From NCBI GenBank assembly GCA_905221605.1, contig CAJNDS010000612.1, positions 74,324-94,323 of the forward strand: a stretch of DNA of 20,000 nucleotides, in the 5' to 3' direction. Position numbers and translations under genes: made by a program. This document shows, piece after piece, positions 8,333 through 14,885 of this stretch; within the stretch, counting starts at the first letter, position 1; each line of letters opens with the position of its first letter. This DNA comes from Symbiodinium natans (taxonomy: Eukaryota > Sar > Dinophyceae > Suessiales > Symbiodiniaceae). A model generated the notes under the pieces. That model searched no databases and was not told the DNA's origin. It was given only the letters and a program-made list of their open reading frames with translations.

Positions 8333-8647
8333 ATAGTTTTTGTGTATACAAAACCCAAGAGGATATCAAAGGTATCATTTTTTATTCAGGTTCTAAGGGG
8401 AGTCTAGGTGGGCACAGAGTGTGCCAGCTCCGCGACCTATGCCGCAAGCACCGAGTGCTTTGCCCATCGCTGCTGCCTGAAGTCCGGCGAGCACGTCCTG
8501 CAGCACCTGGACCCTGCCACAGGCAACCTCACCTATCACTCGAGACGGGATTGTTGCACAGGATCCATGTGGCTACGGATGTACAACACGCGGCCGAAGC
8601 AAATGGAGGCCATTTTTGGAGACAAGCCCTACTGGGTTTGCATGTGA
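7840..8647 (+). CDS. Secreted cysteine-rich protein, 167 aa, three exons
   Basis: Exons 7840-7994, 8104-8212 and 8408-8647 (stop TGA), with phases 2 and 0. The start ATG opens a typical signal peptide, MFPLFALLLLASVSS. The mature part has 14 cysteines, including CSC, three CC pairs and a final YWVC near the C-terminus. The spacing STCCNEGLVCDV then HTCKAALGKRC resembles small disulphide-rich extracellular modules, but I cannot name a family and assign no activity. A glycosylation-type NLT lies in exon 3 and an NVS in exon 1. Intron 1 (109 nt) and intron 2 (195 nt) are both GT-AG and are flanked by short duplications (GTTTC; GTGG). Alternative junctions for intron 1 exist (GC donor at 8017 with acceptor at 8095). 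A complete, intact gene is likely. Its location is expected to be the secretory pathway or cell surface. Confidence 0.75.
7995..8103 (+). mobile_element. Introner-like intron 1 with imperfect palindrome
   Basis: The intron contains a broken stem: TACACTTT at 8023 and CTAC at 8036 pair with GTAG at 8052 and AAAGTGTA at 8061. GTTTC occurs at the donor (7995) and again just after the acceptor (8104), like a target-site duplication. TACACTTTTTGGGCT and TACACTTTTTCTGGGGCT form an internal direct repeat. Confidence 0.5.
8213..8407 (+). mobile_element. Introner-like intron 2 with long T tract and inverted ends
   Basis: The left end has ACCCCTTGGGAAC and the right end GTTCTAAGGGGAG, an imperfect terminal inverted repeat. 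A T tract of about 54 nt spans 8275-8328. It is flanked by two copies of AAAACCCAAGAGG, at 8262 and 8351. GTGG at the donor recurs after the acceptor. Terminal inverted repeats and flanking duplication match what is known of dinoflagellate introners. Confidence 0.5.
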
Positions 8648-8726
8648 AACTCCCCCCCCAGCCGAACAAAAAATGTGTTGCCAGCGTGCCAGGTGAGGTT
8701 GACGGGCGGCTTTTCAGTTGTTCTAT

Positions 8727-8891
8727 ACTTGGAGGTTCATGGTGCTTAATTACCAAGGAAAACTGTACTTATACCCCACTTCTGAGCCCCTTACTGTTGC
8801 ACCTGCTTTAGTATTGGTCCCCTCTTTAGAGACAATTTGGCTGAGTTATTCAGGACACCAGGATGGGCTGTTAATAATGAACCCTCTCAAG
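8727..8891 (+). mobile_element. Relative of the 14592 MITE-like element
   Basis: The left end, ACTTGGAGGTTCATGGT and CTTAATTACC, matches the left end of the element at 14592-14701, and AACTGTAC follows in both. A weak right end, GTTAATAATGAACC and CTCAAG (8869-8889), matches the other element's right end imperfectly. A plus frame open across 8718-8936 (72 codons, ending FKRFSGVMAQSW) overlaps it and is AT-richer than other exons; its coding status is unclear. Confidence 0.45.
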
Positions 8892-9144
8892 AAACCTTTT
8901 AAGAGATTCTCGGGCGTAATGGCCCAATCCTGGTAAAGGGACCAAAAGCCATAGTTCAGCCCTGCACGAGCCTTGAATAAAGGCGTGGTTTAGGGTTTCG
9001 GCCTTAGAGTTACAACCCTACATCAATCCCTCACGAGCCCCAATCCCCAACAAAGGCCAAATAAGCCTTACACACCAGCGTATACACTACGACATCCAGG
9101 GTACGCCTAGAAATAGACCCGAAGCCCTAAACCGTGAGGTCAAG
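8892..9144 (+). other. Unique segment; long open frame of uncertain meaning
   Basis: A short TTTAGGG/TTTCGGC patch is at 8989-9002. From about 9034 one plus frame stays open for about 57 codons into the exon at 9145, but it includes an AAGCCCTAAACC telomere-like patch. The true exon probably starts later. Nothing else is recognised. Confidence 0.3.
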
Positions 9145-9205
9145 GAGGTGGGCAACGTTATTGGTCACACCCGCATTGCACTGTCAGGCGGGGGCGCAGT
9201 TGAAG
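9145..9205 (+). CDS. Possible exon before the TATG microsatellite
   Basis: After GTCAAG (AG at 9143-9144) the plus frame reads EVGNVIGHTRIALSGGGAVE and ends with G before GTTTAGG at 9206. The intron that follows would contain the whole 9230-9790 microsatellite. Not recognised; RIALSG recalls SNF2 motif III, but the TPxxN that should follow is absent. Confidence 0.3.
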
Positions 9206-9229
9206 GTTTAGGATAGTACGTGCGTACGT

Positions 9230-9800
9230 ACGTACGTACGCATATGTATGTATGTATGTATGTAGGTAGGTATGTATGGTATGTATGGTATGTATGGTAT
9301 GTATGGTATGTATGGTATGTATGGTATGTATGGTATGTATGGTATGTATGGTATGTATGGTATGTATGGTATGTATGGTATGTATGGTATGTATGGTATG
9401 TATGGTATGTATGGTATGTATGGTGTGTATGGTGTGTATGGTGTGTATGGTGTGTATGGTATGATGGTATGATGGTATGTATGTATGTATGAATGAATGA
9501 AAGTATGTATGTATGTATGTATGTATGTATGTATGTATGTATGTATGTATGTATGTATGTATGTATGTATGTATGTATGTATGTATGTACGTGTGGTACG
9601 TATGTATGGTATGCACGTTATGTATGTTACTTTGGTTCCAATGAATGTAATGTACGTAATGTATGTAGTGTATGTAATGTATATATGCATTGGATGTAAA
9701 TGGTATGTGATGTATGTAATGTGCGCCATGCATGTTAGTGTATGTGATGTATGTAATGTATGTATGCATGTACGCATGCATGCTATATATCGTGTGTGTC
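9230..9800. repeat. TATG-family microsatellite: 9-bp and 4-bp registers
   Basis: 9220-9240 is an alternating CGTA tract. 9268-9470 is a clean 9-bp repeat, GTATGTATG, with a TGTGTATGG variant run at 9418-9460. 9502-9590 is a 4-bp TATG repeat. 9590-9790 is a decayed GTATGTAAT tail. Open frames on both strands here are repetitive artefacts. Confidence 0.97.
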
Positions 9801-10069
9801 AGCGAGCATCATGAGCTTCAGACGCCCGGTCTTTCCAAGGACCCACAATATATTCTAAGTTGCAATCCTGTGTGAAGGGAACTGGACACTCATGGCCGGA
9901 AATCTTAGGGTTGAAGCAGTTGGATTCAGGGTGCGCAGGATCAGACGGCGAGAAGTTGGGATTTCGGGCTTTAGCGTTTAAGGTGTTGCTTTGGGGGTGC
10001 TTGTGCATTGTGTACCTATGGCCCGAAGCCCCAAGTTTCGAAGCTTCACGGAACAATGGTAGGCATCAG
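9801..10069 (+). other. Unique segment upstream of SNF2 exon; no certain exon
   Basis: Plus frames after CTTCAG (9826) and after GCGCAG (9939; SDGEKLGFRALAFK before GTGTTG) could be exons but share no motif with SNF2 proteins. The SNF2 motifs I to II expected 5' of motif III are not found in this segment, so they lie elsewhere or upstream. Confidence 0.25.
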
Positions 10070-10197
10070 GGGGGCTAGTGGCCGCAAGTGTTGGACAGGC
10101 ACACCCATCGAGAACAAAGTGGACGAGCTTCACTCGATCTTTGACTTTGTGAACTATGGGTACCTGGGAAGCCATGCCGCTTGGCTTCGACTAGCCT
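10070..10197 (+). CDS. SNF2-family helicase exon (motif III)
   Basis: After the acceptor GGCATCAG the plus frame encodes GRKCWTGTPIENKVDELH followed by SIFDFVNYGYLGSHAAW, with TAA at 10197. TGTPIEN is helicase motif III of SNF2 ATPases (consensus LTGTPIQN), and the ELxSxFDFVxxGxLG stretch after it is diagnostic of the family. These ATPases remodel chromatin or act in DNA repair in the nucleus. Only this fragment is present; the Walker A and DEAH parts and helicase domain C are not in the window. The usual leucine before TGTP is tryptophan here. No canonical GT donor follows the last codons (a GT at 10149 and another at 10158 are inside the frame), so it may be a relic, or the true exon may end early. 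The fragment assignment is secure; gene integrity is not. Confidence 0.7.
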
Positions 10198-10236
10198 AAA
10201 ACCCTCACATAAACCAGCCATAAAATCTATAGAGAG

Positions 10237-10305
10237 GGTTTAGGGTTTAGGGTGTAGGGCTTAGGGTTCAGGGTTTAGGGCTTCGGGTTTAGGGTCTACA
10301 CCCCA
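10237..10305 (+). repeat. Degenerate TTTAGGG array
   Basis: Nine or so units with TGTAGGG, CTTAGGG, TTCAGGG and TTCGGG variants. It lies between the SNF2 exon and its partial copy. Confidence 0.85.
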
Positions 10306-10311
10306 AACCCC

Positions 10312-10400
10312 CAACTTGTGAACGGGTGCCTTGGGAAGCCCTGCTGCTTGGGTCGAAGGCATCGAGGCAGCCCACGAGCAACAAATGTACATTGGGGGAA
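10312..10400 (+). pseudogene. Diverged partial copy of the SNF2 exon 3' end, with extension
   Basis: GTGAACGGGTGCCTTGGGAAG at 10317 and following matches GTGAACTATGGGTACCTGGG at 10150, continuing through TGCCGCTTGG/TGCTGCTTGG, about 80% by eye over some 42 bp. In the aligned frame it reads LGSPAAWVEGIEAAHEQQM, extending beyond the first copy. A stop (TGA) precedes it in that frame. It may be a duplicated exon end, or the real next exon with a long flanking duplication. Confidence 0.45.
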
Positions 10401-10403
10401 ACC

Positions 10404-10533
10404 CCAAACCCCAAACCCCAAACCCGAAACCCGAAACCCGAAACCCGAAACCCGAAACCCGAAACCCTAAACCCTAAACCCTAAACCCTAAACCCTAAAC
10501 CCTAAACCCTAAACCCTAAACCCTAAACCCTAA
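10404..10533 (-). repeat. Three-zone array: CCCCAAA, CCCGAAA, CCCTAAA
   Basis: Successive homogeneous runs: about 3 CCCCAAA, then about 6 CCCGAAA, then about 11 CCCTAAA. The block order shows local spread of point variants. Confidence 0.97.
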
Positions 10534-10880
10534 GGGATAGAATAGCGTTTGTGGTGCTGGGGGTTTAGGGTTTGGAGTTTAGGAGTGCTAGGATCTTGCA
10601 CTGTGTCAAAGAGTTAGACGTGTATGCATGCTGAGGAAACTGTTTAGTATGAGCACGCCCCTCTCTTAGTCATAAAAAGTCCTGCAAAGGCTTCTCAGAG
10701 CGGGGGCAGGGGTTCTCGTAGTTACTCGTCCCTAGCGTCGTTCGGGCGTAGTAGCGGCTGGGGTTTAAGCATTGAGGGCTTTTTCGAGATTAAAGCTGCT
10801 AGTATCCTGATTTCAAGGTTTTCTTCGAGTCGGGTCTCTGAACCCACCCACCCAACTCAACTGTGGGTTTCGGGCTGCAG
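10534..10880. other. Unique segment, no supported gene
   Basis: A TTTAGGG fragment sits at 10560-10585. The remainder contains no recognisable gene. Its right end (10845-10880) is a pyrimidine-rich tract ending GGGCTGCAG, the acceptor of the next exon. Confidence 0.5.
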
Positions 10881-11310
10881 GTTTACTTGGACCCCGGGAA
10901 ACGGCTTGTTTTTAGTGTCGCAGCTTGCTTTTTCCGAGACACCAACGAGCCCAAAATTTTCTGTCCGCTTGCTGCTGCGGCTTCTGGTTTTGGGTCTTCC
11001 CTTAAGGGGTGTAAGGAGGAAATTGTACAAATGAACCTTAATCTCAATCTTCTTCCCCTATACGACCCCTATATATACCTTACATAGTCCCTATAGACCT
11101 AAGTGGCCCCGAACTGGCCACTAAAGAACCCGTCCCTTCTAAAAGGGTCCCCTTGACTCGTGCCCAGACACCTTCAAGCGGACGTTTTCCGTGGTGATTG
11201 AGAAAGGAGCTCCACCCTCGCCACCATCCACCCCCACAGTCTATGAAGTTCCTGGGCAACAGTCCACGACAACAGCCCAAACGAGCTCGCCACTTTCCCA
11301 CAAACCCTAA
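10881..11310 (+). CDS. Candidate 3' gene end, two exons; Ser/Thr/Pro-rich C-terminus
   Basis: Exon 10881-11010 follows GCTGCAG and encodes VYLDPGKRLVFSVAACFFRD, then TNEPKIFCPLAAAASGFGSS. It ends before GTAAGG, a strong donor. After a 157-nt intron, exon 11168-11310 follows CGTGCCCAG. It encodes TFKRTFSVVIEKGAPPSPPS and a Ser/Thr/Gln-rich tail, and ends at TAA. Phase 1 agrees at the junction. The stop codon and the last two residues (KP) are read from a CCCTAA unit of the neighbouring telomere-like patch. No family is recognised. The minus frame at 11080-11301 is a shadow. The intron contains AGTGGCC/GGCCACT, a 7-bp dyad at 11101-11124, and no telomere repeat. Confidence 0.5.
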
Positions 11311-11855
11311 GCCCTAAGCCAGGAAGAATGGAAACCCCAAAGGTAAGGTGCTGTCAGTTGATTGCCACAACATGGTTGTTCTTGTTGTCTCTCTGCTCTA
11401 ATTTCATTGAGAGCTACTGCTGTACGGAAAGCCGCCCCCCCTTCAACCCATGGACGCATAGACCTTGCAGACAACAAGCGCTTCTTTTTCGAGCGTGTAG
11501 TGCCAACTGCATACTTTGCTTGTGTGTCGGGAACATGTGCGTGTCGCGCAACTACTGACCGAACGCGGTTGTTTGAGGTCCAAGTCTCTCTCGCGCGCTT
11601 GCACTCGCAGAATGGCATCAATTGCTGTCTTTGTGCTCACGCAAATGTGCTCCCTCCCAGGCGTGCGGTGACAAATGCGTATTGTGCATGTGTGTCGAGA
11701 ACATGCGCGTGAGGCGCGTGCACATTGGGGGAACGGCTTCAACATATGTCTTTGTGATGCGACTTTACGCGGGGTGATGTGACTTCGCTCGCGGCCGCGT
11801 GTCACTGGGGAGATGTGACTTCACACGCAAAGATGTGAGTTAACCTAGCCCCTAG
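11311..11855 (+). other. Segment with diverged internal repeats; open 116-codon frame
   Basis: AACCCCAAAGGTAAGG at 11333 looks like an exon end with a consensus donor. A plus frame 11362-11712 encodes ADNKRFFFERVV, then a Cys-rich stretch. GCATACTTTGCTTGTGTGTC (11508) recurs as GCGTATTGTGCATGTGTGTC (about 11675), 166 bp later, and further decayed matches follow. GATGTGACTTC occurs at 11777 and 11814 with a variant at 11833. The frame may be partly exon (after TTGCAG at 11471) but most of it reads through repeats. Confidence 0.35.
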
Positions 11856-11856
11856 T

Positions 11857-12119
11857 AAAACCCTAAAACCCTAAAACCCCAAAACCCTAAAACCCTAAAA
11901 CCCTAAATTCCTGAAACCCTGAACCCTAAGCCCTAAAACCCGAAAACCCTAAACCCTGAAACCCTGAAACCCTGAAACCCTGAAACCCTGAAACCCTGAA
12001 ACCCTGAAACCCTGAAACCCTGAAACCCTGAAACCCTGAAACCCTGAAACCCTGAAACCCTGAAACCCTGAAACCCTGAAACCCTAGACCCTAAACTCTA
12101 AACCCTAAACCCTAAACCC
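11857..12119 (-). repeat. 8-bp CCCTAAAA/CCCTGAAA array
   Basis: The unit is eight bases, not seven. It starts as CCCTAAAA (11857-11945), then about 17 identical CCCTGAAA units (11950-12085), ending in CCCTAAA. The longer register and homogeneous variant run point to local amplification rather than telomerase synthesis. Confidence 0.96.
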
Positions 12120-12560
12120 TGGCTTCCCCAAGAAGGAGCCACGACGTACACCGGGACCCAGCGACGGCGGTGAAGCGCCCGATGCCACAGCAGGACCGCT
12201 CCGGAGCACCTGGATTCCTTGGCAACCATTAGGGATTAGGGTTTAGGGTTTAGGGTTTAGGGTTTAGGGTTTAGGGTTTAGGGTGTTGTGTGTTCATAGG
12301 GTTTAGCGTTTGGGGTTTCGGGTTTACATACAGTAATCTCGGACCCCAAACATCCATAAATTCAATAAACATCCCCAAGCCCTTCAAGTCTCAAGCCCAA
12401 AATCCATACCCCAGAGTCGTGACGTCCAAGCCCATTTTTTCGCTCAAGATTGTCCTCCTCCAGATGGGCCCTAAATCCTGAACCCTACACCCCAAACCCT
12501 AAACCCCACAACCCCATATACGAATTTTGCTGACATATACACCGAGCGGTGGTTTGGCAG
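12120..12560. other. Unique segments around a TTTAGGG array; coding strand undecided
   Basis: 12130-12232 is fully open in one plus frame (ending STWIPWQPLGIR before GTTTAGG) and in one minus frame (starting MVAKESRCSGAVLLWHRALH), so no call is safe. A TTTAGGG array covers 12235-12285. 12290-12480 has a 63-codon plus frame without recognisable features. Segment 12520-12560 leads to the acceptor GGTTTGGCAG. Confidence 0.35.
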
Positions 12561-13242
12561 AAGTGGGGACGGTTGCTTGGGGAATTTGACAAGGTTTAGG
12601 GTTCAGGGTTCAGGGTTCAGGGTTTTCCTCTTAGTCCCTACTGGTTCTTTTTGCTGATCACAGTTCTATTTCATGTGGGGACGACATTGTGTTGATAGAT
12701 AGGGGTCACGCTATCTCAACTAGCAGAGTGGTCCTGGCGGTCGAGGCTGAAGGCAGAAGCAGCGGGTTTAGGGTTTAGAGTTTAGGGTTTAGGGCTTAGG
12801 GTTTAGGGTTTAGGGTTTGGGTTAGGGTTTAGGGTTTTTGGTAATCAACAGCCAAACTGTGTGTACGGCAGCAGGCGACCCAGTACTTTCCTTCACAAAC
12901 ACTTTCGCAACCGCACACGGCACCAGTTCGAGCTGGTGCAAGCAACGGCTACTCCGCCGGATGACCCAGTCCACCACGTGCGTTTTAGGGTTTAGGATTT
13001 AGGGTTTAGGGTTTGGGGTTTAGGGTCTGGGGTGGATATGAGGACAGGGTCAGATTTGCGAAATCTTGACTAAGCGGCCACGCCGCCAAGGATTGGTTTC
13101 ATCCGGTGAGTACGGAAGCAATCGTTTTCTAAAGCGCGTTTGGAATCACATGTAAGAGGAGGCCACGTTCTCGCTAGCGAGTCTGTTTTACGCTGTAGTG
13201 AGCAACTACCAAAAGCACGCGGCCAGCCCAAAAATACTCTAG
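12561..13242 (+). CDS. Candidate gene 3' part, five exons, two introns almost wholly telomere-like repeat
   Basis: Exons 12561-12593, 12664-12765, 12852-12981, 13054-13105 and 13178-13242, with phases 2, 2, 0 and 1 all agreeing and no internal stop, ending TAG at 13240. Encoded stretches include SGDGCLGNLT, GDDIVLIDRGHAISTSRVVL, AGDPVLSFTNTFATAHGTSS, KRPRRQGLVSS and ASLFYAVVSNYQKHAASPKI. All four introns are GT-AG (70, 86, 72 and 72 nt). The first three start GTTTAGGG or GTTTTAGGG; introns 2 and 3 are repeat over most of their length. The fourth starts GTGAGT and has no repeat. Acceptors are TGATCACAG, ATCAACAG, AGGGTCAG and TCGCTAG. No family is recognised and no start codon is found, so the 5' end is upstream. 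Four consistent junctions make this the best case for repeat introns outside the HTW gene. It remains a manual model. Confidence 0.55.
12594..13030 (+). repeat. Three short TTTAGGG/TTCAGGG patches inside introns
   Basis: 12594-12625 (TTTAGGG then TTCAGGG), 12766-12836 (TTTAGGG with TTTAGAG and CTTAGGG) and 12982-13030 (TTTAGGG, TTTAGGA, TTTGGGG). Each begins at a proposed splice donor of the gene at 12561-13242. Confidence 0.9.
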
Positions 13243-13660
13243 AAGCCCCGAAGCCTACTTGCTCCTGCGGAACCTAACTCCTAAACCCTTGATAACTTCC
13301 AAACCTCCAACACTTCCCCTAAACCCTAAACCTTAAACCCTAAACCCCAAACCCCAAACCCGAAACCCGAAACCCTAAACCCCAAACCCCAAACCCTAAA
13401 TTCAAATCTCAAGCTCTGGAGTTCGGAGGCACTGCCCAGCAAGCGCACGAAGTGAGTGGAGCTCGTGCAGGCTTGGCAGCTGTTGCTCCGGGCCCTGGGT
13501 TTAGGGTTTAGGGTTTAGGGTTTAGGGTTTTTTGCAAGAGTTGCCAAAACAATCATGCGGAGCCCTACATTAGGGCTTAGGGTTTAGGGGTTTAGGGTTT
13601 AGGATTTAGGATTTCTTTGTCCACAGGGTGTGGCGCACATCGCCCAGAATCCATGACGGA
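13243..13660. other. Post-gene segment, C-type array and patch; strand of open frames undecided
   Basis: 13318-13400 is CCCTAAA/CCCCAAA/CCCGAAA in runs. 13400-13495 is open on plus (GTAQQAHEVSGARAGLAAVA before GTTTAGG) and on minus (ACTSSTHFVRLLGSASELQS). TTTAGGG patches lie at 13498-13530 and 13575-13612. No secure gene. Confidence 0.4.
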
Positions 13661-13715
13661 CGCACAGACCATTGCTCGCTTCTCTGGAAGTTTCGGGGCC
13701 AACGCCAAACCCTAA
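13627..13715 (+). CDS. Possible exon after a strong pyrimidine-rich acceptor
   Basis: TTTCTTTGTCCACAG (ending 13626) is the best-looking acceptor in this part. The frame then reads CGAHRPESMTDAQTIARFSG and SFGANAKP to TAA in a CCCTAA unit. A GC donor (AAC/GCCAAA at 13704) would avoid the stop; dinoflagellates do use GC donors. The minus strand is also open, so the confidence is limited. Confidence 0.35.
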
Positions 13716-13875
13716 GCCTAAACCCGAAACCCTAAACCCTAGAGTTCAGGATTTTTGGGTTCAGGGGTTTGGGGTTTCAGTGCTAAGGGGCGCGAGTCTT
13801 GTGCACTTCAGGCCCCTGGCAGCCACGAAATGCACAAGACCCGCAGTCAAATGCTCGGGGCTACACCCAACACCC

Positions 13876-13952
13876 TCCGTTTAGGGTTTAGGGTTTAGGG
13901 TTTAGGGTTTAGGGTTTAGGGTATAGGGTTTAGGGTTTAGGGTTTAGGGTTT
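13876..13952 (+). repeat. TTTAGGG array
   Basis: Eleven TTTAGGG units with one TATAGGG. Confidence 0.97.
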
Positions 13953-14282
13953 TGGAGGGCTTGCAAGGGCTTGGGGGAAGGTCTTGCTGGAAGGCTTTCC
14001 TGAGATCCGGCTTGAGGCTCGTGGCGTTTTGCTTGAGCCGTTCTCTACACCTATGGTCCTTTTCCGGGGTACAGGGGGCCGTATGACGACAAGGACTCCA
14101 AAGGGAACCATGTGTTGGAGAACTGCTCGTTTTGACTTGTTCTTCCGCGAACCCAGCTGCACATGTGATGCTCTGGGCTGATTCCGCATTTGGGTATTGA
14201 CTTCTCGAGAGCGGGCTCCTGCAGGGTACTCCTGTCAGCCCTGGCACTAAGAAACCCTGTGCCCGAACGTTTGAGTCAGGCC
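13953..14282 (+). CDS. Unique segment with overlapping open frames; possible terminal exon 14038-14135
   Basis: Two plus frames compete. After CTTGAG (14037) one encodes VLYTYGPFPGYRGPYDDKD and SKGNHVLENCSF with a TGA at 14133. The other runs from 13984 to 14181 (65 codons, ending FFREPSCTCDALG and stop). Neither matches a known family. A 120-codon minus frame (13930-14292) covers the same DNA and is partly repeat-derived at its end. Some coding role is plausible; the frame is undecided. Confidence 0.35.
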
Positions 14283-14426
14283 TAAACCCCAATCCTAACC
14301 CTAAACCCTAAACCCTAAACCCTAAACCCTAAACCCTAAACCCTAAACCCTAAACCCTAAACCCTAAACCCTAAACCCTAAACCCTAAACCCTAAACCCT
14401 AAACCCTAGACCCTAAGCCCTAAACC
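14283..14426 (-). repeat. CCCTAAA array
   Basis: Nineteen or so CCCTAAA units, almost perfect, with CCCTAGA and CCCTAAG variants at the right end next to the following unique segment. Confidence 0.97.
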
Positions 14427-14436
14427 CGCTTTCGAG

Positions 14437-14505
14437 ATGTGCCTGTGGGGCCCCAGATCCATGGAACACTGTATCGAGTCGGTGCAGGAAGAGGGTTCGA
14501 ATTAA
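14437..14505 (+). CDS. Possible short terminal exon
   Basis: After CTTTCGAG the frame encodes MCLWGPRSMEHCIESVQEEG, then SN and TAA. It is short, unrecognised, and lies between two telomere-like arrays. Alternative frames are shorter. Confidence 0.25.
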   Translation: MCLWGPRSMEHCIESVQEEGSN

Positions 14506-14591
14506 ACCCTAACCGCATCTAAACCTCTAACAAGATGTAAGAACCCAGAGCCCTTTCAACCCTCAACCCTTTGTAGGCTTTAGGCCCTGTT

Positions 14592-14701
14592 ACTTGGAGG
14601 TTCAGGGTACTTATTAACCCAAACTGTACGTAGAACCCAACTTGTTAGGGCACTTAAGGGTCTCTTTATAATTGGTTAATAAGTAGCATGAACCTTCAAG
14701 T
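14592..14701 (+). mobile_element. MITE-like element with 28-bp terminal inverted repeats
   Basis: Left end ACTTGGAGGTTCAGGGTAC then TTATTAACC; right end GGTTAATAAGTAGC then ATGAACCTTCAAGT, its near-perfect reverse complement. GCCCT is found a few bases outside both ends and may be a target duplication. The 50-bp interior is AT-rich with no coding potential. A relative lies at 8727. Confidence 0.8.
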
Positions 14702-14715
14702 GCCCTCAAACCCTA

Positions 14716-14885
14716 AGCCCCAAACCCCAAACCCCAAACCCCAAACCCCAAACCCCAAACCCCAAACCCCAAACCCCAAACCCCAAACCCCAAACCCCAA
14801 ACCCCAAACCCCAAACCCCAAACCCCAAACCCCAAACCCCAAACCCCAAACCCCAAACCCCAAACCCCAAACCCCAAACCCCAAA
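14716..14885 (-). repeat. Pure CCCCAAA array
   Basis: About 24 consecutive CCCCAAA units with no CCCTAAA. CCCCAAA read on the other strand is TTTGGGG. A complete array of a single variant implies expansion from one mutated unit. The repetitive peptides it encodes are artefacts. Confidence 0.97.

Noticed and set aside
9145-9205. RIALSG as a second SNF2 motif III
   Set aside because: The diagnostic TPxxN does not follow and the frame ends at a splice donor; similarity is six residues.
9158-9814. Long open frames on both strands (up to 207 codons) in the TATG tract
   Set aside because: All consist of short repeated peptides (IHT, YGM, MVC) from the microsatellite and have no other coding sign.
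11857-12119. CRISPR-like regular array
   Set aside because: Units are contiguous 8-mers with no spacers, in a eukaryotic context.
14480-14510. tRNA T-loop-like GGTTCGAATT
   Set aside because: The flanking bases (GAGGG and TAAAC) cannot pair as a T stem, and no acceptor stem or anticodon arm fits.
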